From positions 601 to 60,982 of the forward strand of contig NZ_SMME01000859.1 of the NCBI RefSeq assembly GCF_009711465.1: 60,382 nucleotides of DNA, read 5' to 3'. The position numbers and the translations under genes were made by a program. The stretch is from Parendozoicomonas verongulae (lineage in GTDB: Bacteria > Pseudomonadota > Gammaproteobacteria > Pseudomonadales > Endozoicomonadaceae). Positions 25,728 through 34,402 of this stretch are shown piece by piece (position 1 is the first letter of the stretch; every line of letters starts with the position of its first letter). The notes below the pieces were generated by a model. The model made no database searches and was not told where the DNA came from. It was given only the letters and a program-made list of their open reading frames with translations.

Positions 25728-27395
25728 ATGTCTTACACTGTTAATAAAAACTCACGGATCCCAATGTACGATAAGACGCCCACTCAGGACGCTTGTTCCA
25801 AAGGCCTGTTCGGCCACTCTCTCAAACTGCTGACACCTGTGGCTTTTGCAGTTGCCCTTAGCGGTTGTCAGTCTTTGAGTCATGTTCACACTGTAGAGGG
25901 GGGGCAACAGACTACTGCTGACACCAGCCTTATCAGTGATACCCAGAGTGCTGACCCGGCTGCAGTTGCCAATTCTGAAGAAGTCGCTCCCGTTGTTGTT
26001 CCAGACCTTCCCCCTGAAGATCTGGTGACAGTGATTCGGGAAGGACTGAATCTGGACCTTGATGCCGATAATCCGCGCATCCGTGCAGAGCTGCGCTGGT
26101 ACAGCCGACACCAATCCTATTTTAATCGCGTGCTCAAACGCTCAGAACCTTATCTCTACTACATCGTCAGCGAAGCCCAGCGGCGGAATATTCCCATGGA
26201 AATTGCTTTGCTGCCAGTTATAGAAAGCGCCTTTGATCCATTCGCTTACTCTTTCGCCCGCGCCTCTGGCCTCTGGCAGTTTATGCCTGCAACGGGTCGT
26301 CACTACGGGCTTGAACAGAACTGGTGGTACGATGGCCGCCGTGATGTTGTTGCTGCAACCGACGCTGCCTATACCTATCTGGAAGAGTTAAACAAACAGT
26401 TTAACGACTGGGAGCTGGCACTGGCCGCTTATAACTCCGGCCGTGGCACTGTGGCAAATGCCATCAAGCGCAACCGCAAAAAAGGCAAGCCAACTGATTT
26501 CTGGTCCCTCTCTCTGCCCCGGGAAACCTCCGCATATGTGCCCAAGCTGCTGGCTATCAGTAAGATTGTTCGTAATCCTGAAAAATACAACATCAAGCTG
26601 AACACTGTGCCTAACGAGCCTTACTTCAAACAGGTGAATATTGGTCAGCAAATTGATCTTGCCCGCGCGGCCTCTTTGGCTGAGATGAAATTGGATGATC
26701 TTTACCGTCTGAATCCAGCCTTTAACCGCTGGGCCACCAATCCAGACGGCCCGCATACGCTACTGATTCCCATTGAAAAGGCCGACTCATTCAAAGAATC
26801 TCTGGATGCTCTTCCTCCTGAGCAGCGACTCAAGTGGCAGCGTTACACCATCAGCTCCGGTGACAGTCTGATCCTCATTGCCAAACGTTTCAGCACCTCT
26901 GTAGATTTGATCCGCGACATCAACCAGATTTCCGGTTCCCGTATTGTGGCAGGCAAGACTCTGCTGATTCCTGTTCCCTCTAAAGATAGCGACAACTACA
27001 GTCTGACTGCAGAACAGCGTCGTCTGGCCAAAGCCAGCCGTCCGGTTAAGGGCCACAACAAAATTGATTATGTGGTGAAAAGCGGCGATAGCTTCTGGGA
27101 TATTGCCCGAGAGTATGATGTAACCGTTTCCAAACTCACGTCCTGGAACAGCATGACACCACGGGACACTCTGCGCATTGGTCAGAAGCTGGTGATCTGG
27201 ACCACCGCTGCTAAGCAAAGCAGCCAGGGAGTAGTACGAAAATTAACCTACCGTGTACGCAGTGGCGATAACCTATCTGTGATCGCCTACCGATATGGCG
27301 TGAAAGTCAGTGATATCCGTAACTGGAACAACACTCTCGGCAAGTATCTCCAGCCTGGTGATACCCTGACTCTGTTTGTTGATGTAACGCGCTGA
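25728..27395 (+). CDS. mltD: membrane-bound lytic murein transglycosylase D
   Basis: A periplasmic lipoprotein that cleaves peptidoglycan glycan strands with 1,6-anhydro product formation. The 555-residue protein has a lipobox ALSGC (Cys47) after an unusually long pre-signal region, a catalytic SLT domain (about 145-255) with Glu166 in LLPVIESAFDP and the ASGLWQFMPATGR and AYNSGRG motifs, and three C-terminal LysM repeats (about 371-416, 447-491, 507-551) that bind peptidoglycan. E. coli MltD has two LysM. The ATG at 25764 would give a more usual signal peptide length. The gloB-mltD pairing also occurs in E. coli. Confidence 0.95.
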   Translation: MSYTVNKNSRIPMYDKTPTQDACSKGLFGHSLKLLTPVAFAVALSGCQSLSHVHTVEGGQQTTADTSLISDTQSADPAAVANSEEVAPVVVPDLPPEDLVTVIREGLNLDLDADNPRIRAELRWYSRHQSYFNRVLKRSEPYLYYIVSEAQRRNIPMEIALLPVIESAFDPFAYSFARASGLWQFMPATGRHYGLEQNWWYDGRRDVVAATDAAYTYLEELNKQFNDWELALAAYNSGRGTVANAIKRNRKKGKPTDFWSLSLPRETSAYVPKLLAISKIVRNPEKYNIKLNTVPNEPYFKQVNIGQQIDLARAASLAEMKLDDLYRLNPAFNRWATNPDGPHTLLIPIEKADSFKESLDALPPEQRLKWQRYTISSGDSLILIAKRFSTSVDLIRDINQISGSRIVAGKTLLIPVPSKDSDNYSLTAEQRRLAKASRPVKGHNKIDYVVKSGDSFWDIAREYDVTVSKLTSWNSMTPRDTLRIGQKLVIWTTAAKQSSQGVVRKLTYRVRSGDNLSVIAYRYGVKVSDIRNWNNTLGKYLQPGDTLTLFVDVTR

Positions 27396-27418
27396 TCACT
27401 CAAACAAAAAAACGACAA

Positions 27419-27447
27419 GGGGAGCCAAACGCTCCCCTTTCTTTTAT
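27419..27447 (+). terminator. terminator downstream of mltD
   Basis: GGGGAGC/GCTCCCC stem (27419-27425, 27431-27437) with a CAAAC loop, followed by TTTCTTTT. Confidence 0.85.
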
Positions 27448-27493
27448 CTAAAACAGAAACACCTGAGAACACACAGTTTCAGACTATAGTTTC

Positions 27494-27525
27494 AAGCAGG
27501 ACACAGAAAATAATCAGGCCTGCTT
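27494..27525 (+). promoter_or_regulatory. inverted repeat immediately before yejA
   Basis: AAGCAGG (27494-27500) and CCTGCTT (27519-27525) are perfect 7-base arms separated by an AT-rich 18-base spacer; the right arm ends 4 bases before the yejA ATG. No Shine-Dalgarno sequence is seen outside the arms, so a folded mRNA could affect initiation, or the repeat could bind a regulator. Confidence 0.4.
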
Positions 27526-27529
27526 AAAC

Positions 27530-29311
27530 ATGTCGCTTCGCTTTATCGCTGTCGTTTTTTTATGGACGCTTGCTCACTTCCTGCAGGCTGAAGGTGATAA
27601 TTCGGTTACCTTCAGTCATGCAATTTCTCTTTATGGCACGCCTCAATATGGCGCGGACATGAAGCACTTTGATTTTGTCAACCCCGACGCTCCAAAAGGT
27701 GGCACACTGAATGTCGCACAGATCGGCAGTTTCGACACATTTAATGCCTACGGCCCTAACGGCAAAGTACCTTTCGGTTTGACCTATACCAATGAAACAC
27801 TGATGATGCGCGGGTGGGATGAACCATTAAGTAAGTACGGTGCAGTAGCTGAAAAAGTCGAAAGCCCCGAGGATAACAGCTGGGTTGCCTTTCACATCAA
27901 CCCCAAAGCTCACTTCCACGATGGCAAAGCGATAACGGCGGACGATGTGGTATTCAGTTTCACAACTATTACCGAAAAAGGCAGCCTGTTCTGGCGCCAG
28001 TTTTATCAGGATGTCGACACGGTCGAAGCCACTTCCCCCCAGCGCGTACTGTTCACATTTAAACACAACCAAAACCGGGAGCTACCCCTGCTTCTCGGCC
28101 AGCTTCCTGTTCTTGCCAGCCACTGGTGGCAAAATCGGGATTTCAGTGAAACCACACTGGATATCCCTATAGGCAGCGGGCCTTACAAAATCCATCGTTT
28201 TCAACCCGGTCGGTTTGTGGAATACAAACGCGACCCCAATTACTGGGCCAAAGACATCCCCACAAATATTGGCCGCTACAACTTCGACATTGTTCGCTAC
28301 GACTTCTTTCGGGATAACCATATCACTGTTGAAGCGATAAACAGCGGTCAGCTGAACTGGCAACTGGAAAGTGACCCACGCTTCTGGGAAAAAGGCTACA
28401 GCCAACGTGCTCTTGATAAAGGAAAGCTTGTCAAAAGCACTTGGGTGAACCACAACCCGCAAACCGACTCCCTTGTTTTTAACACACGCAAACCTTTGTT
28501 CAGCGATGTCCGGGTACGAGAAGCCATTGCCACCCTCTTCGATATTGACTGGGTGCTCTCAAACCTGTTGAACAACACGTCTGAACGGGCAACCAGCCTG
28601 TTTGCTGGTTCTGAGCTGGCTGCTGCAGGGTTACCCAACTCAGAGGAACTTGCCCTTCTTACCCCTTTGAAAGATCACCTGCCCCAACGGGTCTTTACCC
28701 ATCAATGGCCACCGTTTACGGGGATGAAAAAGAGAGAGAAGTTAAAGCATGCCCTCAACCTTTTCCAGCAGGCAGGCTTCCTATTAGTGAACGGCAAAAT
28801 AATGCAGGCAGATGGTCAACCCGTTATCGTAGAAATGCTGCTGGGTGATCCCAGCCTTGAACGTCTTATGCAAGGGCAAGTACAACGGCTTGCAGAAGCG
28901 GGTATTGAGATGCGTCTGCGTACTGTAGAAAGCGCACGTTACCTCAAACATATTCGCGAACTGGATTTCGATATCATCCTGCACAGTTTTCGACATACTC
29001 CTTCACCGGGTCAGGAACAAATGAGTTTCTGGGGCAGTGAAGGCAGCGACCAGCCCGGAACTCTGAATTTTGCAGGTGTGAACAATCCTGCTATAGACAA
29101 TTTGGTACACAGAATACCATCAGCCAAAACATGGCCAGAACTGGTCACTCTGGTTCATGCTCTGGATCGCAGCCTGCTCTGGGACTTCAAGGTTGTGCCC
29201 CTGTTCTACAACTCCAGCTGGCGAGTCATTCATAGCAGCAACATCAAACACCCTGAAAGATTGCCAAAATTCAGTCTGGAAAGAGCCACCTGGTGGGCAG
29301 AACCTCACTGA
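27530..29311 (+). CDS. yejA: periplasmic peptide-binding protein YejA
   Basis: The 593-residue substrate-binding protein (SBP_bac_5 family) of the YejABEF transporter, which imports oligopeptides including the antibiotic microcin C in E. coli. A signal peptide covers about residues 1-21 (MSLRFIAVVFLWTLAHFLQA). Family landmarks include LYGTPQYGADMKHFDFVNPDAPKGG, split here across residues 34-58, the SFDTFNAYG segment and HDGKAITADDVVFSF. The length is that of YejA rather than the shorter DppA/OppA. It is the first gene of the yej operon, with a gap of 134 bases after mltD that includes a terminator. Confidence 0.95.
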   Translation: MSLRFIAVVFLWTLAHFLQAEGDNSVTFSHAISLYGTPQYGADMKHFDFVNPDAPKGGTLNVAQIGSFDTFNAYGPNGKVPFGLTYTNETLMMRGWDEPLSKYGAVAEKVESPEDNSWVAFHINPKAHFHDGKAITADDVVFSFTTITEKGSLFWRQFYQDVDTVEATSPQRVLFTFKHNQNRELPLLLGQLPVLASHWWQNRDFSETTLDIPIGSGPYKIHRFQPGRFVEYKRDPNYWAKDIPTNIGRYNFDIVRYDFFRDNHITVEAINSGQLNWQLESDPRFWEKGYSQRALDKGKLVKSTWVNHNPQTDSLVFNTRKPLFSDVRVREAIATLFDIDWVLSNLLNNTSERATSLFAGSELAAAGLPNSEELALLTPLKDHLPQRVFTHQWPPFTGMKKREKLKHALNLFQQAGFLLVNGKIMQADGQPVIVEMLLGDPSLERLMQGQVQRLAEAGIEMRLRTVESARYLKHIRELDFDIILHSFRHTPSPGQEQMSFWGSEGSDQPGTLNFAGVNNPAIDNLVHRIPSAKTWPELVTLVHALDRSLLWDFKVVPLFYNSSWRVIHSSNIKHPERLPKFSLERATWWAEPH

Positions 29312-30402
29312 TGGCTACTTATCTCCTTCGTCGTTTATTACTGCTGGTGCCAACTCTGTTTGGCATTCTTTTGCTGAATTTCATCATTGTTCAGGCCGCC
29401 CCCGGTGGGCCTGTGGAACAAATGATTGCCCAGCTGGAGGGATTTGATACCAATGTAACCCGTCGCATATCTGGCGATAACTCTGCCGCCAACCAGTTGA
29501 ACGCACTTGAGCTGAATGAAGGCCAGAGCAGCCGAGGGGTTTCTCCGGAAATTATCAAACAGATAGAAAAGCAGTATGGCTTTGACCGCCCGCCCCATGA
29601 GCGTTTTCTGAAAATGTTAAAAAACTATATCACCATGGATCTGGGACAAAGCTTTTATCGCACCATTGATGTAACAGATCTGATTCTCGAAAAAATGCCC
29701 GTATCCCTCTCCCTCGGACTGTGGAGTACCCTGCTGGTTTATCTGATCTCCATACCACTGGGTATTCGCAAAGCTCTTAAACAAGGCAGCACCTTTGATG
29801 CCTGGACGAGCCTGGTGATTACAACAGGTTATGCGATTCCGGGTTTCCTGTTTGCAATGCTACTGGTGGTCCTGTTTGCTGGTGGTTCCTACTGGCAGGT
29901 TTTCCCCCTAAGGGGGCTGGTATCCGACAACTTTGAAGAGCTGGGCTGGTTTGAGCAGATCAAGGACTATGCCTGGCATATGGTCTTGCCCATTACTGCT
30001 TTGGTGGTGGGAAATTTCGCCACTCTCACACTCCTTACCCGCAATGCCTTTCTTGAGGAAATTCGCAAACAGTATGTCGTTACGGCCCGCTCTAAAGGGT
30101 TAACTGAACAGCAGATATTATTTCGGCACATTTTTCGTAATGCCATGCTGCTAGTGATTTCCGGGGTACCAGCCGCACTGTTAAGTATTTTGTTCACCAA
30201 CAGTCTGCTGATTGAAATTATTTTCTCACTGGATGGTCTCGGCTTGCTGGGATTTGAAGCTGTGATTCAGCGGGATTATCCGGTGGTGTTCGGAACACTC
30301 TATATTTTCACCCTGCTGGGACTTTTGATAAAGCTGCTTAGTGACTTGACCTACGTTGCTATTGATCCTCGTATTCACTTTGAATCGAGGACAACTCTGT
30401 GA
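29311..30402 (+). CDS. yejB: peptide ABC transporter permease YejB
   Basis: Inner-membrane permease (BPD_transp_1, DppB-like), 363 residues. It has an N-terminal membrane helix (YLLRRLLLLVPTLFGILLL), a periplasmic loop with the typical APGGPVEQ, then five more predicted helices, and the EAA-type loop that contacts the ATPase (TLLTRNAFLEEIRKQYVVTARSKGL). The ATG at 29311 overlaps the yejA stop as TGATG and is preferred over the in-frame GTG at 29293. Translationally coupled to both neighbours. Confidence 0.95.
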   Translation: MATYLLRRLLLLVPTLFGILLLNFIIVQAAPGGPVEQMIAQLEGFDTNVTRRISGDNSAANQLNALELNEGQSSRGVSPEIIKQIEKQYGFDRPPHERFLKMLKNYITMDLGQSFYRTIDVTDLILEKMPVSLSLGLWSTLLVYLISIPLGIRKALKQGSTFDAWTSLVITTGYAIPGFLFAMLLVVLFAGGSYWQVFPLRGLVSDNFEELGWFEQIKDYAWHMVLPITALVVGNFATLTLLTRNAFLEEIRKQYVVTARSKGLTEQQILFRHIFRNAMLLVISGVPAALLSILFTNSLLIEIIFSLDGLGLLGFEAVIQRDYPVVFGTLYIFTLLGLLIKLLSDLTYVAIDPRIHFESRTTL

Positions 30403-31445
30403 TGGCAGCGATTAAAAAACTCTGCGATTTGAGCCCGCTTAATCGAAGACGCTGGAACGTGTTCCGCTCTCACCGCCGCAGCATCATTTCTCTGAAAGTC
30501 TTTGGTGTGCTGTTTTTCGTCAGTCTGTTTGCAGATGTCATTGCCAACCATAAGCCGCTGCTCATTGCCTATAACAGTCAGCTCTATTTCCCATTCATTA
30601 AGACCTATACAGAAACAAACTTTGGGGGCGAGCTGGAACTGGAACCCGACTGGCAGGATAACTATATCTACCAACGCATACAAGAAGCCGACGGAATGGT
30701 GATCACAGCCCCCATACCGTTTAGTTACAGCTCAGTCAATTACAACAAATCCGGTCCCTCCCCCCCTTCTCTGGAAAATTTACTGGGGACTGACGATCAA
30801 GGCCGGGATGTACTGGCCCGAGTTCTTTATGGTTTACGCACATCCATTCTATTTGGCCTGTTGCTTACGCTGGGAAGCTCGCTGATTGGTGTCACAGCAG
30901 GCGCGATTCAGGGTTATTACGGAGGCACTGTAGATTTAGCAGGGCAGCGTTTTCTGGAGGTATGGTCTGGTCTGCCGGTTTTGTACTTACTGATTATTTT
31001 ATCGGGATTAATCAATACCGGCTTCTGGGCATTACTGACCATCCTGTTACTGTTTTCCTGGATGCCATTGGTTGATTTGGTACGGGCAGAATTTCTGAAA
31101 GCCAAGAACTATGAATATGTTCTGGCCGCACGGGCTATGGGGGTTCCACCTTCTCGAGTGATTGTCCGACACGTTCTCCCGAATGCGCTTGTCTCCACCG
31201 TGACCTATTTACCATTTATCCTTTGCGGTGCAATTACCACCCTGGCCTCATTGGACTTTCTTGGCTTTGGTCTGCCTTCCGGCTCCCCTTCACTGGGAGA
31301 GTTAATTGCTCAAGGTAAACATAATCTGCAAGCACCGTGGCTGGGCATAACAGCGTTCACTGTCACATCATCACTTCTGATCCTTCTGGTTTTTGTAGGT
31401 GAAGGTGTGAGAGATGCATTAGACCCGAGGGTGGTTCATGGCTGA
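30402..31445 (+). CDS. yejE: peptide ABC transporter permease YejE
   Basis: Second permease subunit (DppC-like), 347 residues. The N-terminal region contains PLNRRRWNVFRSHRRS followed by a membrane helix and a periplasmic loop with the LGTDDQGRDVLARVLYGLR signature. The EAA loop is DLVRAEFLKAKNYEYVLAARAMG. The end, GVRDALDPRVVHG, is typical of the family. The ATG at 30402 overlaps the yejB stop as TGATG. It pairs with YejB to make the channel. Confidence 0.95.
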   Translation: MAAIKKLCDLSPLNRRRWNVFRSHRRSIISLKVFGVLFFVSLFADVIANHKPLLIAYNSQLYFPFIKTYTETNFGGELELEPDWQDNYIYQRIQEADGMVITAPIPFSYSSVNYNKSGPSPPSLENLLGTDDQGRDVLARVLYGLRTSILFGLLLTLGSSLIGVTAGAIQGYYGGTVDLAGQRFLEVWSGLPVLYLLIILSGLINTGFWALLTILLLFSWMPLVDLVRAEFLKAKNYEYVLAARAMGVPPSRVIVRHVLPNALVSTVTYLPFILCGAITTLASLDFLGFGLPSGSPSLGELIAQGKHNLQAPWLGITAFTVTSSLLILLVFVGEGVRDALDPRVVHG

Positions 31446-33015
31446 TACTCCTTTACTCACCATGCAAGACGTCACCATCTCATTGAAGGACAAGGTCTTA
31501 GTCAATCGTCTGAGTCTTTCTATCAACCTTGGAGAAACAGTCGCTCTGGTGGGAGATTCTGGTGCTGGAAAATCCCTGACGGCATACAGCATCCCCGGCC
31601 TTCTTCCTGAGGATATGGTGGTGACCGGCCAAATTCACTATGAAGACCAGAGCTTGCTCTCCCTGCCCCCTGAACAAATGAAACGTATCCGTGGGAAGCA
31701 GATTGGCATGATCTTTCAAGAGCCTATGACATCGCTCAATCCACTTCATAAGGTGGGCAGACAGGTAGAAGAGAATCTACTGATCCACCAGAGCATGACA
31801 AAAAAAGAAGCCCTCAAAAAAACCATTGCGCTGTTCCGTGATGTGGAATTGCCTCAGCCGGAAGAACTAGTGAACCGTTTGCCCCATCAACTCTCCGGCG
31901 GACAACGACAGCGGGTGATGATTGCCATGGCTATCGCTAACAAGCCCAGGCTATTAATTGCCGACGAGCCCACAACGGCACTGGATGTGACGGTTGAGCA
32001 ACAAGTTCTTCAGCTGATACAAAGATTGCAGCGTAAATATCAGATGGCAGTTCTGTTTATCACCCATGACTTAGGTATTGTAAAACGCTATTGTGACAAG
32101 GTTTGCGTGATGGCTGACGGGGCAATCATCGAGCAGGCGCCAACAAACCTGATTTTTTCTGCACCAAAACATCAGGTAACTCGAGAACTGATTAACAGCA
32201 GACCATCAGGCTCTCCCTACCCTCCGGCACAAAATCAGACTATGACATTACACTTGAGCAGCCTGTTTGCCTGGTATCGCAGCCAGAAAACATGGTTTAA
32301 AGCACACCAGAGGCAAATGATTGTTAAGGACATTACGCTGTCCATAAAAGCCGGGGAAACATTGGGGGTTGTTGGTGAAAGCGGCAGCGGCAAAACATCA
32401 CTGGGGCTTGCTATTCTCAAGATGCTGAACTCGGAAGGTGAGATTTATGTGAAGGAGCGGGCTGTTCACACCCTGAACGAAAAAGCCTTCCGCCCTATTC
32501 GCAAAGATATTCAATTAGTATTTCAAGACCCTTTTGGCAGTTTAAACCCTCGCATGACTATCAGTGACATTCTGGAAGAGGGTTTGATGATTCACACGAT
32601 ATTAAACGCGGATGAGCGCCTGACGCGGATGCAGCAAACCCTTGGGGAAGTGGGTTTTGAGTCGAATGTTCTTAACCGCTATCCCCATGAGTTTTCCGGC
32701 GGTCAACGCCAGCGCATCGCTCTTGCCAGAGCCATCGTACTGCGCCCCGCTCTGGTGATTTTGGATGAACCGACCTCCTCTCTGGATCGCCGATTGCAGT
32801 TACAGCTGATTGACTTGCTCCGTGAATTACAAAGAAAATACGGCTTGTCTTATATTTTTATCAGTCATGATCTCTCTGTTGTTCGTGCCATGAGCCACCG
32901 CATTGCCGTTTTGAAGGATGGCGAGATAGTGGAACGGGGAGACACAGAAACAATCCTGAACTCCCCACAACATAGTTACACTCAAGCCCTGTTTAACGCT
33001 GCGCTCTCGGAATAA
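31438..33015 (+). CDS. yejF: peptide ABC transporter ATPase YejF (two nucleotide-binding domains)
   Basis: The 525-residue protein fuses two ABC ATPase domains, equivalent to DppD plus DppF. NBD1 has Walker A GDSGAGKS (39-46), signature LSGGQRQRV and Walker B LLIADEPTTALD. NBD2 has Walker A GESGSGKT (about 312-319), signature FSGGQRQRI and Walker B LVILDEPTSSLD. Both switch His residues (FITHD, FISHD) are present, so both sites look active. The ATG overlaps yejE by 8 bases. It is the last gene of the operon; no clear terminator follows before the AT-rich palindrome. Confidence 0.96.
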   Translation: MADTPLLTMQDVTISLKDKVLVNRLSLSINLGETVALVGDSGAGKSLTAYSIPGLLPEDMVVTGQIHYEDQSLLSLPPEQMKRIRGKQIGMIFQEPMTSLNPLHKVGRQVEENLLIHQSMTKKEALKKTIALFRDVELPQPEELVNRLPHQLSGGQRQRVMIAMAIANKPRLLIADEPTTALDVTVEQQVLQLIQRLQRKYQMAVLFITHDLGIVKRYCDKVCVMADGAIIEQAPTNLIFSAPKHQVTRELINSRPSGSPYPPAQNQTMTLHLSSLFAWYRSQKTWFKAHQRQMIVKDITLSIKAGETLGVVGESGSGKTSLGLAILKMLNSEGEIYVKERAVHTLNEKAFRPIRKDIQLVFQDPFGSLNPRMTISDILEEGLMIHTILNADERLTRMQQTLGEVGFESNVLNRYPHEFSGGQRQRIALARAIVLRPALVILDEPTSSLDRRLQLQLIDLLRELQRKYGLSYIFISHDLSVVRAMSHRIAVLKDGEIVERGDTETILNSPQHSYTQALFNAALSE

Positions 33016-33097
33016 CAGGCTCTAACGAGCCTCCTCCTGACAGTTCCCCCTGCTTTCTATATTTCAATACGTAGTCGATGCAGGTTTCATCTATTCG

Positions 33098-33128
33098 TAT
33101 AGATATATGATTGTATAATATATCTATA
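33098..33128. repeat. AT-rich perfect inverted repeat between yejF and tatD
   Basis: TATAGATATAT (33098-33108) and ATATATCTATA (33118-33128) are perfect 11-base arms around GATTGTATA. It lies in the 176-base gap between convergent genes, where an operator is not expected and no GC-rich terminator is visible. Function unknown. Confidence 0.6.
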
Positions 33129-33191
33129 AGAATCAGGCCAGGCGAAGAGTCTGCGCAAGATGTTACGAAAGGATAGTTAAAGCAGCTAGGG

Positions 33192-33977
33192 TCAGGACTG
33201 GGTGAGAGAGGCCTTATTAAACAGACGGAAGAAGTTGTCAGTTGTCGCTTGCGCCAGCTCTTCTACAGAAACCCCTTTTAACTCAGCAAGGTAACGAGCT
33301 ACATCTGCTACATATTTGGGTTCGTTGGATTTGCCACGATGGGGAACCGGCGCCAGATAAGGGGCATCGGTTTCAATCAGAAGACGATCCAGAGGCACTT
33401 TTTTAGCCACATCGCGCAGAGCGTCGGCATTGCGAAAGGTGACGATACCAGAAAGTGAGATATAGAAATTCATATCCATGGCAGCCTTTGCCATATCCCA
33501 GTTTTCCGTAAAGCAGTGCAGAACACCCGCAGATTCTTGAGAAGCATGGGCATGCATAAGGTCCAGAGTGTCCCGCCGCGCATCGCGGGTATGAATAATC
33601 ACCGGCAACTGGCTTTGAGCAGCTACCTGCAGCTGAGTGACAAATCGCTGCTGCATCTTCTCTTTTTCATCTTTGGCATAGTAGTAGTCCAGCCCGGTTT
33701 CACCAATAGCTACCACCTTATCGTGCTTTGTGCACTCAAGAAGTTCTTCGGCTGTGGCCTCGCGGGACTTGCCTTCCAGCGGGTGTACCCCTACGGAGGC
33801 CCAGACATTATTCTGCTGAGCCAGCTTCAAAACAGCGGGGAAGTTCTCCATATCGATACAAACGCAAAGGATTCCATTCACCCCTGCTTCATTGGCAGCG
33901 GCAATGGCTGCCCTTATATCTCCGTTATAGGGAGCAAGATCCAGTCGATCGAGATGACAGTGGGAGTCTACAAACAT
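33192..33977 (-). CDS. tatD: TatD-family metal-dependent deoxyribonuclease
   Basis: A TIM-barrel metal hydrolase of 261 residues, of the YcfH type usually found after holB/pilZ. It shows the metal ligands in MFVDSHCHLD (His6, His8), VAIGETGLDYYY (Glu), PVIIHTRDA (His), LHCFTE (His) and IETDAPYLAP (Asp). The family has 3'-5' exonuclease activity. The open frame runs far upstream over pilZ, but the family start is the ATG at 33977, 16 bases after the pilZ stop. It closes the tmk-holB-pilZ-tatD series. Confidence 0.95.
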   Translation of the reverse strand: MFVDSHCHLDRLDLAPYNGDIRAAIAAANEAGVNGILCVCIDMENFPAVLKLAQQNNVWASVGVHPLEGKSREATAEELLECTKHDKVVAIGETGLDYYYAKDEKEKMQQRFVTQLQVAAQSQLPVIIHTRDARRDTLDLMHAHASQESAGVLHCFTENWDMAKAAMDMNFYISLSGIVTFRNADALRDVAKKVPLDRLLIETDAPYLAPVPHRGKSNEPKYVADVARYLAELKGVSVEELAQATTDNFFRLFNKASLTQS

Positions 33978-33993
33978 GAAGATTCTAAATAGC

Positions 33994-34344
33994 TTACATT
34001 GTACTGGTCGGGCGCTCGGAACTGATTGTGCCGGCCAGATAAGTTTCGATTTTTCCACGAACCAGATCATCTGAGTCCGTGAACTGAATACCAATACCCT
34101 GTTTGAAGTTACCATGAGCACCTTTGGGGGTCACCCAGGCTACCCGGCCGGCCACAGGCAGTTTGCCCGGCTCATCCATCAAGGTCAGGCGAAGGAACAC
34201 TTCATCCCCGACTTTGTAGGTTTTTTTTGTTGGAATAAATAGCCCTCCCCCCTTCAGAAAAGGCATATAGGACGAATAAAGTACAGCTTCATCTTGAATG
34301 ACCACAGAAAAAATATTAGCTTTCGCACCGCCCAGCCCTGCCAT
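33994..34344 (-). CDS. pilZ: PilZ-domain protein (type IV pilus assembly PilZ)
   Basis: A 116-residue single PilZ domain with the sheet segments GGGLFIPTKKTYKVGDEVFLRLTLMDEPGKLPVAGRVAWVTP, split over residues 32-73, and GIGIQFTD. The c-di-GMP-binding RxxxR and D/NxSxxG motifs are not seen: the N-terminal loop lacks the Arg pair and the second motif position reads SYMPFLKGGG. This matches the founding PilZ of Pseudomonas, which does not bind c-di-GMP and acts in pilus assembly with PilB/FimX. The holB-pilZ-tatD position agrees. With FimL it suggests that type IV pili are encoded elsewhere. Confidence 0.9.
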   Translation of the reverse strand: MAGLGGAKANIFSVVIQDEAVLYSSYMPFLKGGGLFIPTKKTYKVGDEVFLRLTLMDEPGKLPVAGRVAWVTPKGAHGNFKQGIGIQFTDSDDLVRGKIETYLAGTISSERPTSTM

Positions 34345-34402
34345 AAAGACTCCCCCGTTATTCTTCTCAATCGTCGTTCTTAAAAACTGTCTTATTTACA
34401 TT

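Noticed and set aside
33978..34121. N-terminal extension of tatD
   Set aside because: It overlaps pilZ and precedes the family start MFVDSHCHLD; no similarity expected.
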